This document shows, piece after piece, positions 42,761 to 51,610 of a stretch of DNA of 64,000 nt. The stretch's first letter is position 1; each line of letters starts with the position of its first letter. A program made the translations under genes and the position numbers. Below the pieces are notes generated by a model. The model searched no databases. It had not been told where the DNA came from and saw only the letters and a program-made list of their open reading frames with translations. Location: NCBI GenBank assembly GCA_913064775.1, contig CAJYAD010000002.1, positions 124,001 through 188,000 on the forward strand, given 5' to 3'. Source of the stretch: an uncultured Albidovulum sp. (GTDB lineage: Bacteria; Pseudomonadota; Alphaproteobacteria; Rhodobacterales; Rhodobacteraceae).

Positions 42761-43777
42761 TTGGGCATCAGCGCGCTGACTCCCCCGTCCGTCCCGGAAG
42801 ACGTTCAGGAAACGCTTCTGGAGTTCCCCGACAATCGCCTGTTGATCGGCCTGTGCGGCGAGTTCGACCGCAATCTGGCCCAGATCGAGCACCAGCTTGG
42901 TGTGCAGATTCTGCGGCGTGGCAATCAATTGGCCCTGATCGGGCCTGGGGCAGCGCGAAGTCAGTCCGAAGTGGTGCTGCGCGGGCTTTATGCGCGGCTC
43001 GAGGCCGGGCGCGCGGTGGAAAGCGGCGATATCGACGCCGCGATCCGGCTGGGCGATCCGATCTTCGCGACCCCCGGGCGCGGTGGCGTCGAGGGCCAGT
43101 TGGAGATGTTCCAGGGTGGCCGGGTCGAGATCCGCACCCGCAAGAAGATCGTCGAACCCCGGACCGAGACGCAGAAGGCCTATGTCAAGGCGCTCTACGC
43201 CAATGAGCTCGGCTTCGGCATCGGCCCCGCCGGCACCGGCAAGACCTATCTGGCCGTGGCGGTGGGCGTGTCCATGCTGATCGGCGGCCATGTCGACCGA
43301 ATCATCCTGTCGCGCCCCGCCGTCGAGGCCGGAGAGCGGCTGGGCTTTCTGCCCGGCGACATGAAGGAGAAGGTCGATCCCTACATGCAGCCGCTCTATG
43401 ACGCGCTGAACGATTTCCTGCCCTCCAAGCAGCTTGCCAAGATGATCGAGGAGAAGCTGATCGAGATCGCGCCGCTGGCCTTCATGCGCGGTCGGACGCT
43501 GTCCAACGCCTTCGTGGTGCTGGACGAGGCGCAGAATGCCACCTCGATGCAGATGAAGATGTTCCTGACCCGGCTGGGCGAGGGGTCGCGCATGGTTGTC
43601 ACCGGCGACCGCACCCAGGTGGATCTGCCGCGCGGCATGGCCTCGGGTCTGGCCGATGCCGAGCGGATCCTTGTCGGCGTCAAGGGCGTCAGCTTCAACT
43701 ACTTCACTGCCAAGGACGTCGTGCGCCACCCGCTGGTCGCGCGGATCATCGAGGCCTATGAGAAGGTCGAGGGGTAG
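42761..43777 (+). CDS. PhoH-family ATPase (YbeZ-like)
   Basis: A 338-residue protein with a TTG start at 42761, supported by GGAG six bases upstream and by alignment of the N-terminus. A KH-like N-terminal part ([20 protein letters not shown]) precedes the ATPase core: Walker A GPAGTGKT at 155-162, [18 protein letters not shown], and Walker [11 protein letters not shown] near 250. PhoH-like proteins work with YbeY in rRNA processing and RNA metabolism. It is the first gene of phoH-ybeY-corC-lnt. Confidence 0.9.
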   Translation: MGISALTPPSVPEDVQETLLEFPDNRLLIGLCGEFDRNLAQIEHQLGVQILRRGNQLALIGPGAARSQSEVVLRGLYARLEAGRAVESGDIDAAIRLGDPIFATPGRGGVEGQLEMFQGGRVEIRTRKKIVEPRTETQKAYVKALYANELGFGIGPAGTGKTYLAVAVGVSMLIGGHVDRIILSRPAVEAGERLGFLPGDMKEKVDPYMQPLYDALNDFLPSKQLAKMIEEKLIEIAPLAFMRGRTLSNAFVVLDEAQNATSMQMKMFLTRLGEGSRMVVTGDRTQVDLPRGMASGLADAERILVGVKGVSFNYFTAKDVVRHPLVARIIEAYEKVEG

Positions 43778-43867
43778 GGACGCGATGCCGCAGCTTTTTC
43801 TGAACCGCGCCGCGGCGCGCGCGCGCCTGCGGTTTGCTCGGCTCCCTCATGCGCTGCCCTCCCGCGC

Positions 43868-44419
43868 ATGAGCCTGGACATCGTCATTGAGGACCCGCGC
43901 TGGGAAGCGCTGGAACTGGAGGCCCTGGCCGAGCACGCCTTTGCCGCCACGCTGGCCGCGCTGTCGATCGAGGCGGAGGAGGCCGAGGCCAGCCTTCTGG
44001 CCTGCGACGACGCGCGCATCGCCGTGCTGAACGCCGATTTCCGCGACAAGCCGACGCCCACCAACGTGCTGTCCTGGCCGGCCGAGGAACGCGGCGCTGA
44101 CCGCCCCGGCGCCGCCCCGCTGCCACCCGCGCCCGACGCTTTCGGCGCGCTGGAGCTGGGCGATATGGCGATCGCCTGGGAAACCTGCGCCCGCGAGGCG
44201 GCAGAACAGGACAAGTCGCCGCACGATCACGTCAGCCACCTGATCGTTCATGCGACCTTGCATCTTCTGGGCTATGATCACATCGACGCGGCCGATGCCG
44301 CGCTGATGGAAGGGCTGGAAATACGCATACTTGCAAGTTTGGGTATCGCGGACCCATATGCCGAAGGGGACCCGGCCCCACGACCGGGCGATTTGGAAAG
44401 GAACGATGGACAGTCCTAG
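43868..44419 (+). CDS. ybeY: endoribonuclease YbeY
   Basis: A 183-residue protein starting at ATG 43868. The zinc-binding motif HATLHLLGYDH (HxxxHxxxxxH) is intact, preceded by the typical KPTPTNVLSWP. It acts in 16S rRNA 3'-end maturation and ribosome quality control. Its last bases overlap corC (ATG 44406). The insert GADRPGAAPLPPAPDAF before the active-site strand is longer than in E. coli. Confidence 0.92.
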   Translation: MSLDIVIEDPRWEALELEALAEHAFAATLAALSIEAEEAEASLLACDDARIAVLNADFRDKPTPTNVLSWPAEERGADRPGAAPLPPAPDAFGALELGDMAIAWETCAREAAEQDKSPHDHVSHLIVHATLHLLGYDHIDAADAALMEGLEIRILASLGIADPYAEGDPAPRPGDLERNDGQS

Positions 44420-45332
44420 CGAAGGGTCTAGCGCGGCGCAAAGCGCGCGGGATCTCGATCCCCCCGAACAACCCGGCTTTTTCAGCCGCCTTTTCTCGGC
44501 TCTCACCCCGGGTGAGTCCGATCCCACTCCGGCCTCTGGTTCGGTCCCCGACCTGAAGGCCCCCGCGCCGCAGGCCGCTTTCGGCATTTCGAACCTGCGC
44601 CGCCTGCGGGTCGACGACGTGGCCATTCCGAAGGCCGAGATCACCGCCGTGCCGGTCGAGATCGGCAAGGAGGCGCTGGTCGAGGTGTTCCGCGAACATG
44701 GCTTCTCGCGCCTGCCGGTCTACAAGGGCACGCTCGACAAGCCGTTGGGTTTGGTGCTTCTGAAGGACCTGGCGCTGACCTATGGCTTTGGCAATGCGGG
44801 CGGGCGTTTCAGCCTGCGCAAGCTCTTGCGCCCGGTGCTTTACGCGCCGCCCTCGATGCCGGTGGGCGTGCTTTTGCAGAAGATGCAGAAAGAGCGCGTG
44901 CATATGGCCCTGGTGATCGACGAATATGGCGGCGTCGACGGGCTGGTGACGATCGAGGATCTGATCGAGACGGTGATCGGCGAGATCGAGGACGAACACG
45001 ACGACACCTCGGACACCTATTGGCAGGCCGAGAAGCCGGGCATCTACACCGCCTTGGCCCGCACGCCTCTGGATGAGTTCGAGGCCGAGACCGGCCTAGA
45101 CCTCAGCGTTGAGGGCGAGGACGAGGAAGAGGTCGACACGCTGGGCGGTCTGGTGTTCCTGATGTGTGGCCGCGTGCCCGCCCGGGGCGAGGTGATCCGC
45201 CATGAAAGCGGCGCCGATTTCGAGGTGATCGACGCCGATCCGCGCCGCATCAAGCGGCTGCGCGTGCGGCTGCCGGGCAGTATCGCTGCCGTCTCGACGG
45301 CGCTGGCACCGGCCCCTCAAAAGGACGGATGA
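44406..45332 (+). CDS. corC: CorC/HlyC-type CBS-domain protein
   Basis: A 308-residue protein from ATG 44406, overlapping ybeY by 14 bases. A Pro-rich N-terminal part is followed by two CBS repeats (VDDVAIPKAEITAVPV, HGFSRLPVYKGTLDKPLG and VHMALVIDEYGGVDGLVTIED) and a CorC_HlyC C-terminal domain (DTLGGLVFLMCGRVPARGEVI). It is soluble with no membrane helix. Homologues are linked to magnesium and cobalt efflux. It ends directly against the ATG of lnt. Confidence 0.88.
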   Translation: MDSPSEGSSAAQSARDLDPPEQPGFFSRLFSALTPGESDPTPASGSVPDLKAPAPQAAFGISNLRRLRVDDVAIPKAEITAVPVEIGKEALVEVFREHGFSRLPVYKGTLDKPLGLVLLKDLALTYGFGNAGGRFSLRKLLRPVLYAPPSMPVGVLLQKMQKERVHMALVIDEYGGVDGLVTIEDLIETVIGEIEDEHDDTSDTYWQAEKPGIYTALARTPLDEFEAETGLDLSVEGEDEEEVDTLGGLVFLMCGRVPARGEVIRHESGADFEVIDADPRRIKRLRVRLPGSIAAVSTALAPAPQKDG

Positions 45333-46856
45333 ATGCGGCTTCCGAAGGCTGTAAAGGTGCCGGCGCGCCCGCCGTGGCGTGCGCTGGGGCTGGCGATGCT
45401 GATCGGCGTGGGCACCGCCACCGGCCAGGCGCCGCTGGGCTGGTGGTGGGGCACGCTGCTGTCGCTGGGCGTGCTGACCTGGCTGCTGGCGCGGCAGGCG
45501 CGGCAGTCGCATGCGGTCTGGCTGGCGTGGTTTGCGGGGGCGGGGCAGTTCGGCGCCGCGATGTACTGGATCGTCGATCCCTTCCTGGTGGATCCGGCGC
45601 GCGACGGCTGGATGGCGCCTTTCGCGCTGCTGTTGCTGTCCTTCGGGCTGGCGCTGTTCTGGGCGCTGGCGGCGGGGGTGGGCCATTGGCTGGGCCGCGG
45701 GCCGCGTAGCCGGGCGCTGGGCTTTGCCGTGGCGCTGGCGGGGGCGGATCTGATGCGCTCCTACGTGCTGACGGGGTTCCCCTGGGGGCTGGTCGGTCAT
45801 GTCTGGGTCGGCACCTGGGCGGCGCAAGCCGACATATTCCTGGGCCCCGTGGGCCTGAGCCTGATGACCACACTGGCCGCCGCGCTGCCGCTGGCCGTGG
45901 GCCGGATCCGCGGCACCGCCGCCTCGACCCTTCTGCTGGGGGCGGCAATGGTCTTCGGCGCCTGGCGGGTGCAGCAACCGATCCCGCCCCGCGCCCACCC
46001 GATCGAGGTGCGCCTGGTTCAGCCCAACGCCACCCAGGACCTGAAGTGGAGCACCCGCTGGCAGCGCATCTTCTGGGACCGGATGCTCGATGACACCGCC
46101 GCGCCCACCAAGCCCGGCGCGCCGCCGCTGGATCTGATCGTCTGGCCCGAAACCTCGGCCCCCTTCCTGCTGAACGACCCCGGGCCGGGCCTGCGGATCA
46201 TCCGCGACGCGGCCCATGGCGTGCCGGTGGCCTTCGGGGTCCAGCGCGGCGCCGACGGGCGGTACTACAATTCGCTGGCGGTGATGAATGCCGAGGGCCG
46301 GATCGAGACGGTCTATGACAAGTGGCATCTGGTGCCCTTCGGCGAATACATCCCCTTCGGCGACGTGCTGGCGAAGGTCGGCATCACCGCCTTTGCCGCA
46401 CAGCTTGGCAACGGCTTCACCCCGGGGGTGGGGGCGCGGATCCTCGACCTCGGGCCGAAGATCGGCAAGGTGCTGCCGCTGATCTGCTACGAGGCGATCT
46501 TTCCCCAGGATCTGCGCGCGGCGAAGGGCCGGGCGAACTGGATCCTGCAGGTGACCAACGACGCCTGGTTCGGCACCTTCGCCGGCCCCTATCAGCACCT
46601 CGCCCAGACCCGGCTGCGCGCGATCGAGGAAGGCCTGCCCTTCCTGCGCGCCGCCAATACCGGCGTCTCGGCGGTGATCGACCCCTATGGCCGGGTGGTG
46701 GCGTCGCTGCCGCTGAACAAGGCGGGCTATCTGGACGCGGCAGTGCCCGGCGCGCTGGCCGAGCCGCCCTATGCCCGCTGGGGCGACGGGCCGGTGCTGG
46801 CGCTGATCCTCGCGGGACTGGCGGGCATCGGCTGGGCCGCGCGCAGGCGGACCTAG
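45333..46856 (+). CDS. lnt: apolipoprotein N-acyltransferase
   Basis: A 507-residue protein with several N-terminal helices (about 1-210), a carbon-nitrogen hydrolase domain (220-470) and a last helix. The catalytic triad is seen as Glu in WPETSAPF, Lys in YDKWHLVPFGEY and Cys in LICYEAIFP. It adds the third acyl chain to lipoproteins at the inner membrane; several lipoproteins are encoded in this window. The start immediately follows the corC stop. Confidence 0.93.
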   Translation: MRLPKAVKVPARPPWRALGLAMLIGVGTATGQAPLGWWWGTLLSLGVLTWLLARQARQSHAVWLAWFAGAGQFGAAMYWIVDPFLVDPARDGWMAPFALLLLSFGLALFWALAAGVGHWLGRGPRSRALGFAVALAGADLMRSYVLTGFPWGLVGHVWVGTWAAQADIFLGPVGLSLMTTLAAALPLAVGRIRGTAASTLLLGAAMVFGAWRVQQPIPPRAHPIEVRLVQPNATQDLKWSTRWQRIFWDRMLDDTAAPTKPGAPPLDLIVWPETSAPFLLNDPGPGLRIIRDAAHGVPVAFGVQRGADGRYYNSLAVMNAEGRIETVYDKWHLVPFGEYIPFGDVLAKVGITAFAAQLGNGFTPGVGARILDLGPKIGKVLPLICYEAIFPQDLRAAKGRANWILQVTNDAWFGTFAGPYQHLAQTRLRAIEEGLPFLRAANTGVSAVIDPYGRVVASLPLNKAGYLDAAVPGALAEPPYARWGDGPVLALILAGLAGIGWAARRRT

Positions 46857-46921
46857 GGGGCGCATCCCGGCATTTCCCCCGCCGCGCGGCTGTGACATGT
46901 TCGCGGCCAGGAGGACTGCCC

Positions 46922-47608
46922 ATGACCATCACCACCTGCGTTTTCGATGCCTATGGCACGCTGTTCGACGTGACCTCCGCCGCCCGCAAGGCGGCGCAGG
47001 AGCCGGAATTCGAGGTGCTGCGCGAGACCTGGCCGAAATTGGCCGAGGATTGGCGCCGCAAGCAGATCGAATACACATGGCTGCGCGCCATCACCGGGGC
47101 GCATACCGATTTCTGGACCGTCACCGGTGACGGGCTTGACTGGGCGATGGAGGCCGCGGGCCTGTCGGACCCGGCACTGCGCGCCCGCCTGATGGCGCTC
47201 TATGAGGAGCTTTCGGCCTATCCCGAAGTGCCCGCCATGCTGGCGGCGCTGAAGCAGGCGGGCTTTGCCACCGCGATCCTGTCGAACGGCGCGCCGAAGA
47301 TGCTGGCCGCCGCCGTCGCCTCGGCCGGCATCGGCGACGTGCTGGACGATGTGCTCTCGGTTGAAAGCTGCGGCATCTTCAAACCCGCTCCCCAGGTCTA
47401 TGATCTGGTCGGCACGCGCTTCGGCGTGGCACGCGAACAGGTGCTGTTCGTCTCGTCGAACGGCTGGGACGCGACCGCGGCAACCGGCTACGGCTTTCAC
47501 ACCGCCTGGGTCAACCGCGCGGGCCAGCCGGTTGAGCGCATGCCCTGGCGCCCCGAGACCATCCTGACCGACCTTACCGGCATTCCTGATCTGGCAAAGA
47601 CCCTATGA
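46922..47608 (+). CDS. haloacid dehalogenase, type II
   Basis: A 228-residue protein from ATG 46922, with GGAGGA upstream. The HAD motifs are FDAYGTLFDV with the nucleophile Asp near residue 9, ILSNGAPKML (motif II), a KPAPQVYDL lysine (motif III) and FVSSNGWDATAATGYGF, as in L-2-haloacid dehalogenases. It would hydrolyse short 2-halo acids, although physiological substrates are often different. It overlaps the following hydrolase by four bases, suggesting a joint role. Confidence 0.85.
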   Translation: MTITTCVFDAYGTLFDVTSAARKAAQEPEFEVLRETWPKLAEDWRRKQIEYTWLRAITGAHTDFWTVTGDGLDWAMEAAGLSDPALRARLMALYEELSAYPEVPAMLAALKQAGFATAILSNGAPKMLAAAVASAGIGDVLDDVLSVESCGIFKPAPQVYDLVGTRFGVAREQVLFVSSNGWDATAATGYGFHTAWVNRAGQPVERMPWRPETILTDLTGIPDLAKTL

Positions 47609-48429
47609 CCCAAAGCTTCACCGCCGACGACGGCGCCCGCATCGCCTATGACGACCATGGCACCGGCCTGCCGCTGCTGTGCCTGTCCGGCCTGACCCGC
47701 ACGATGGGCGATTTCGCCTATATGATGCCGCATCTTCCGCCCTGCCGGGTGATCCGCATGGATTACCGGGGCCGCGGCGCGTCGGATTTCACCGGGGCCG
47801 AGACCTACACCGTCCCGCGCGAGGCGCAGGATGCGCTGCAATTGCTTGACCATCTGGGACTGGCGAAGGTGGCGGTGCTGGGCACCTCGCGCGGCGGGCT
47901 GATCGGGATGTATCTGGCCGCGATCGCCAAGGACCGCGTGATGGGCCTCTGCCTGAACGACGTGGGGCCAAAGCTGGAAATGGCGGGCCTGCACCGGATT
48001 CAGGATTTCGTCGGCCGCAACCCGGCGGCGAAGACGCTTGACCAACTGGCCGCGGCGCTGCCCTCGAGCCTGCCGGAATTCGAGGGCGTCCCCGAAAGCC
48101 GCTGGCGCGAAGAGGCCGCGCTGCATTACCGCGTCACCCCCGAGGGGCTGCGCATCACCTACGACCCGGCACTGCACGAATCCTTCAAGGCCGCGCTGCC
48201 TGCCGCCGCCAAGGACGCCTGGCCGCTGTTCGAGGCGACGCGGGGCTTGCCGCTGGCGCTGATCCGGGGCGCGAATTCCGATCTGCTCAGCCCCGAGACC
48301 GCGGCCGAGATGCGCCGCCGCCGCCCCGACATGCTGTTCGCCGAAGTCCCCGGGCGCGGCCATATCCCCTTTCTGGATGAACCCGAGGCGCTGGACCTGC
48401 TGAAGCGTTTCCTGGCCATGCTGGACTGA
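47605..48429 (+). CDS. alpha/beta hydrolase
   Basis: A 274-residue protein with the start inside the dehalogenase stop (ATGA). The fold landmarks are CLSGLTRTMGDF, MDYRGRGASDF, the nucleophile elbow LGTSRGGLIG and a C-terminal GRGHIPFLDEP with the catalytic His. A cap of about 60 residues is present. Its ester or lactone substrate is unknown. Coupling to the dehalogenase suggests degradation of small acids or esters. Confidence 0.82.
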   Translation: MTQSFTADDGARIAYDDHGTGLPLLCLSGLTRTMGDFAYMMPHLPPCRVIRMDYRGRGASDFTGAETYTVPREAQDALQLLDHLGLAKVAVLGTSRGGLIGMYLAAIAKDRVMGLCLNDVGPKLEMAGLHRIQDFVGRNPAAKTLDQLAAALPSSLPEFEGVPESRWREEAALHYRVTPEGLRITYDPALHESFKAALPAAAKDAWPLFEATRGLPLALIRGANSDLLSPETAAEMRRRRPDMLFAEVPGRGHIPFLDEPEALDLLKRFLAMLD

Positions 48430-48548
48430 ACGGGGGCCGATCGGGGGGGGCTGATCCGGCCCGCCGCCGCTGCGACATGTTGTTCCCATTTCGCGGCGTC
48501 TGTGTTACAAATTTGGAAACAATAACGCGGTCGGGGCGACAGACAGGC

Positions 48549-49661
48549 ATGCAGACGGGCACGCGCGGCACGTTCGTCATTTCATGGACGCAGACGGAAG
48601 TGGACGGCGTCAGCGCCGCGCCGCGCGCCTTGCTGGTGACCGGCGCAAGCTGGCGCTGGACCGGCGCGGCGGTACGGGTGGACGGGCCGCAAACTCTGTT
48701 GATGCTGGCCGGCGACCCTGCGGGGGCCGAGCTTCGGCGCCATGTGGCGCGCACGGCGCGGCGGCTGGCCCATTCGGTTTCGGCAGTCGCTCTGGGGGCA
48801 GTCTCGGGGGCGGTTCGGACCGAATGCGCCGGGTCCCACGATCTTCCGCGCGACGATCTTCCGCCGCTCGATCACGGCGTTGTGCTGACCGACGGGCGGC
48901 GCAGCTATGAGGCGCTTTTGATCCCTGCGGCGGGCGATGATCCGGCCGGGGATCTTCTGGCCTTCGTCGGCGCGCTGCCGCCCCCCGATCAGGAACTGTG
49001 GGTGGTGCGCTGCACGCCGCCTGCGGCCCCGAAGCGGGCGGGCGGGCGGGCAGGGCCCACTGGGCTGATCTGTTTCACCCCCGGCACCCGTATCGCCACC
49101 CCGCGCGGCCCGCGGCTGATCGAGACCCTGGCGCCGGGCGACCGCATCCTGACCAAGGACAACGGCCCGCAGCCGGTGGTCTGGACGGGGCGGCGGCGGC
49201 TGTCGGGTGCGCGGCTCTACGCCCAACCCGATCTGCGCCCGATCCGCTTCTGCGCCGGCGCCTTCGGCATCGGCCGCCCCGATCCCGATCTGCTGGTCTC
49301 GCCCAGCCACCGGATGCTGGTGCAGGGCGCCGCCGCGCGGGCGCTGTTCAACGCCGCCGAAGTGCTGGTTGCGGCGCGCGATCTGGTCGACGGTGGCCGG
49401 ATCCGCGTCGACGCGCGGCTTTCGGAGGTCACCTATGTCCATATCCTGCTGGAGCGACACCAGATCCTCTGGGCCAACGGGCTGGAAACCGAAAGCTTCC
49501 ACCCCTCGGGCGGCGCGCTGGAGACGATCGCGCCGGATCAGCGCGCTGCTCTGTTCGCCGCCTGTCCCGATCTGACCCGGGATCCGCAGCTTTACGGTGG
49601 TTTCGCGCGGCGCGATCTGACCGCGCCCGAAGCCGCGATCCTGCGCCACGACGCGGCCTGA
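48549..49661 (+). CDS. Hint-domain protein
   Basis: A 370-residue protein starting at ATG 48549. Residues about 170-310 form a Hedgehog/intein (Hint) domain: CFTPGTRIATPRGPRLIETL, GDRILTKDNGPQPVVWTGRR, PDLLVSPSHRML and a final strand with LERHQILWANGLETESF. The N-terminal 165 residues are not recognised. There is no C-terminal His-Asn of a splicing intein, so self-cleavage or a binding role is more likely than splicing. Many Rhodobacteraceae carry several such genes; function is unsettled. Confidence 0.75.
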   Translation: MQTGTRGTFVISWTQTEVDGVSAAPRALLVTGASWRWTGAAVRVDGPQTLLMLAGDPAGAELRRHVARTARRLAHSVSAVALGAVSGAVRTECAGSHDLPRDDLPPLDHGVVLTDGRRSYEALLIPAAGDDPAGDLLAFVGALPPPDQELWVVRCTPPAAPKRAGGRAGPTGLICFTPGTRIATPRGPRLIETLAPGDRILTKDNGPQPVVWTGRRRLSGARLYAQPDLRPIRFCAGAFGIGRPDPDLLVSPSHRMLVQGAAARALFNAAEVLVAARDLVDGGRIRVDARLSEVTYVHILLERHQILWANGLETESFHPSGGALETIAPDQRAALFAACPDLTRDPQLYGGFARRDLTAPEAAILRHDAA

Positions 49662-49680
49662 GCCGGGGCCGTTCGCCGCC

Positions 49681-50190
49681 CTAGGGGGCCTCGGGGCCGG
49701 GGGTGTAGTCGATGGCCAGGATTTCCATTTCCATCGTGCCGCCGGGGCGCTTCCAGTCGATCACATCGCCCAGCCCCGCGCCGATCAGCGCGCGGGCCAG
49801 CGGTGCCTGCGGGGTGATCCAGCCGCGGGCGCCGTCGGCTTCGTCCTCGCCGACGATGCGGAATTGCCGCTTGCGCCCATCGGCGTCAGCCACGGTGACG
49901 GTGGCGCCGAAGGCGACCTCATCCTGCGGCTGGCGGTCGGGATCGACCGGGATCGCGCTTTTCAGCCGCGCCTCGAGATAGCGGATGTCGCGCTCGGCCG
50001 CGGCCTCGGGCAGCTTGTCCAGCCGCTCCGGGCGCGCGCGCAGCGCCATCAGCCGCGCCTGCGCCTCGGCCAGCCGGGCGCGCAATGCGGCGAGGCCCGA
50101 GGGCGTCACGAAATTCGGATGCGAACTGATCGGCAGGTCGGGAAGCGGGGTGTTGTCGGGCCCGTCCTCCTTGACGAAGGCGCGGCTCAT
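49681..50190 (-). CDS. GreA/GreB-type transcription elongation factor, divergent
   Basis: A 169-residue protein from ATG 50190, overlapping the Nudix stop (ATGA). An N-terminal coiled-coil region (FVTPSGLAALRARLAEAQARLMALRAR) leads into a GreB-like C-terminal domain (RQFRIVGEDEADGARGWITP, PLARALIGAGLGDVI). The acidic tip that in GreB reads GDRSEN is here LPEAAAERD, so the catalytic acids are not at the usual positions. It may regulate RNA polymerase without transcript cleavage, or be a Rnk-type relative. Confidence 0.75.
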   Translation of the reverse strand: MSRAFVKEDGPDNTPLPDLPISSHPNFVTPSGLAALRARLAEAQARLMALRARPERLDKLPEAAAERDIRYLEARLKSAIPVDPDRQPQDEVAFGATVTVADADGRKRQFRIVGEDEADGARGWITPQAPLARALIGAGLGDVIDWKRPGGTMEMEILAIDYTPGPEAP

Positions 50191-50633
50191 TTGACGATCA
50201 CCTCCAGCGGGTCGTAAAGCAGCCCCTCGCCCCAGGCGGCCCCGGCCAGGCTGTCGGGCTTGTGGCGCAGGCGCGCAAGGTCGGCGCGGGTGACGAAGCG
50301 GCGCTGGCTGACCACGCCCTCGGGGTCGGCCCAGACCTCGGGCATCGGGCCTTCGGCGGTGCAGCGAAAATAGATGTCGACCTGATGGAAGCCGGTCTCG
50401 GGGTCGTGGAATTCGTTGACCAGCGCCGGGGCGCCGACGCTGACGGTCAGGCCGGTTTCCTCGCGCATCTCGCGGATCAGGTTGTCGGGCAGCGAGGCGC
50501 CGGTCTCGACCCCGCCGCCGGGGGCGCACCAAAGGCCCAGCCGGGCGCCCGGATAGGCGTTGACGATCAAAAGCCGGTCCTGCGCATCACGCAAGAGCGC
50601 GCGGACGGCGATGCGAGGGCTGCGCGGTTTCAT
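50187..50633 (-). CDS. Nudix hydrolase
   Basis: A 148-residue protein from ATG 50633 (MKPRSPRIAVRALLRD); an in-frame ATG at 50669 is possible and neither has a strong ribosome site. The Nudix box is GGGVETGASLPDNLIREMREETGL (split here as GGGVETGAS and REMREETGL): the RE..EE.G half is intact, but the first Glu is Ala. It likely hydrolyses a nucleoside diphosphate derivative. The overlap with the Gre-like gene implies co-translation. Confidence 0.78.
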   Translation of the reverse strand: MKPRSPRIAVRALLRDAQDRLLIVNAYPGARLGLWCAPGGGVETGASLPDNLIREMREETGLTVSVGAPALVNEFHDPETGFHQVDIYFRCTAEGPMPEVWADPEGVVSQRRFVTRADLARLRHKPDSLAGAAWGEGLLYDPLEVIVK

Positions 50634-50816
50634 GGCCGCAGACTGGGGCGGCGCGGGGGAATTGTCCATGGCCGGCGGGCGGGGGCAGGCGCCCCATGCT
50701 TTGCCCAATCTGCGGGCAGCAGGGTTCCTGCACGCGGCTTGTGCATCTCAGCACTCGACGCCCCGGGCCGGGCGTCCTACATTCGGTTCCGAAACAAAGA
50801 GAAAAGAGGCTATGGC

Positions 50817-51608
50817 ATGACACGTCCGGTGGTCGGGATCATCGGCAACGCCAGTGTGGTTCACGAAAACTATCGGGTCCACGCGGCAGGCACGATGAAT
50901 ATCGAGGCAATTGCCCATGTGGCCGATTGCATGCCGCTGGTGGTGCCCGCCGATCCCGCTTTCATGTCCACGGAAGAGCTGATGGCGTCCTGCGACGGCT
51001 TTCTGCTGACCGGCGGGCGCCCGAACGTCCACCCCTCGGAATATGGCGAGGCAGAGACCGAAGCCTACGGCACCTTTGACCGTGGCCGCGACGCGGTGAC
51101 CCTGCCGCTGGTGCGCGCCTGCATCGCCCGCGGCCAGCCGGTGTTTGGCGTCTGCCGCGGCTTTCAGGAGGTGAACGTGGCGATGGGCGGCTCGCTTTAC
51201 CCCGAGATCCGCGATCTGCCCGGGCGGATGAACCACCGCATGCCCCCCGACGGCACGATCGAGGAGAAATTCGCCCTGCGCCATGAGGTGCGTTTCACCC
51301 CCGGCGGCCCCTTCGCGCGGCTGATGGGGGCCGACGCGGTGATGACCAACACGCTGCACGGCCAGGGGATCAAGGATCCCGGGCCGCGCGTGGTGATCGA
51401 CGGCATCGCCCCCGACGGCACCCCCGAGGCGACCTATATCGAGGGCGCGCAGGGCTTCTCGCTCGCCGTGCAGTGGCACCCGGAATACAATGCCGCGAAC
51501 GACCCGGTTTCGCGCAAGCTGTTCACCGCCTTTGGCGACGCGGCGCGCGCCTTCGCCGCCGCGCGCCGCGCGGCCGACGGGGCGCTGGCGGTGCGGCGCT
51601 CGGCCTGA
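50817..51608 (+). CDS. class I glutamine amidotransferase-like hydrolase (peptidase C26)
   Basis: A 263-residue protein from ATG 50817, with AAAGAGG upstream. The nucleophile lies in VFGVCRGFQEVN, the His-Glu pair in AVQWHPEYN, and the start VVGIIGNASVVHENYRVHAAG is typical of gamma-glutamyl-GABA hydrolases (PuuD-like). It would cleave gamma-glutamyl amides. It is two bases upstream of a D-lyxose isomerase gene, an unusual pairing. Confidence 0.85.
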   Translation: MTRPVVGIIGNASVVHENYRVHAAGTMNIEAIAHVADCMPLVVPADPAFMSTEELMASCDGFLLTGGRPNVHPSEYGEAETEAYGTFDRGRDAVTLPLVRACIARGQPVFGVCRGFQEVNVAMGGSLYPEIRDLPGRMNHRMPPDGTIEEKFALRHEVRFTPGGPFARLMGADAVMTNTLHGQGIKDPGPRVVIDGIAPDGTPEATYIEGAQGFSLAVQWHPEYNAANDPVSRKLFTAFGDAARAFAAARRAADGALAVRRSA

Positions 51609-51610
51609 GG

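Noticed and set aside
48549-49661. A splicing intein
   Set aside because: The Hint fold is present, but there is no host protein split around it and no C-terminal His-Asn plus extein nucleophile.
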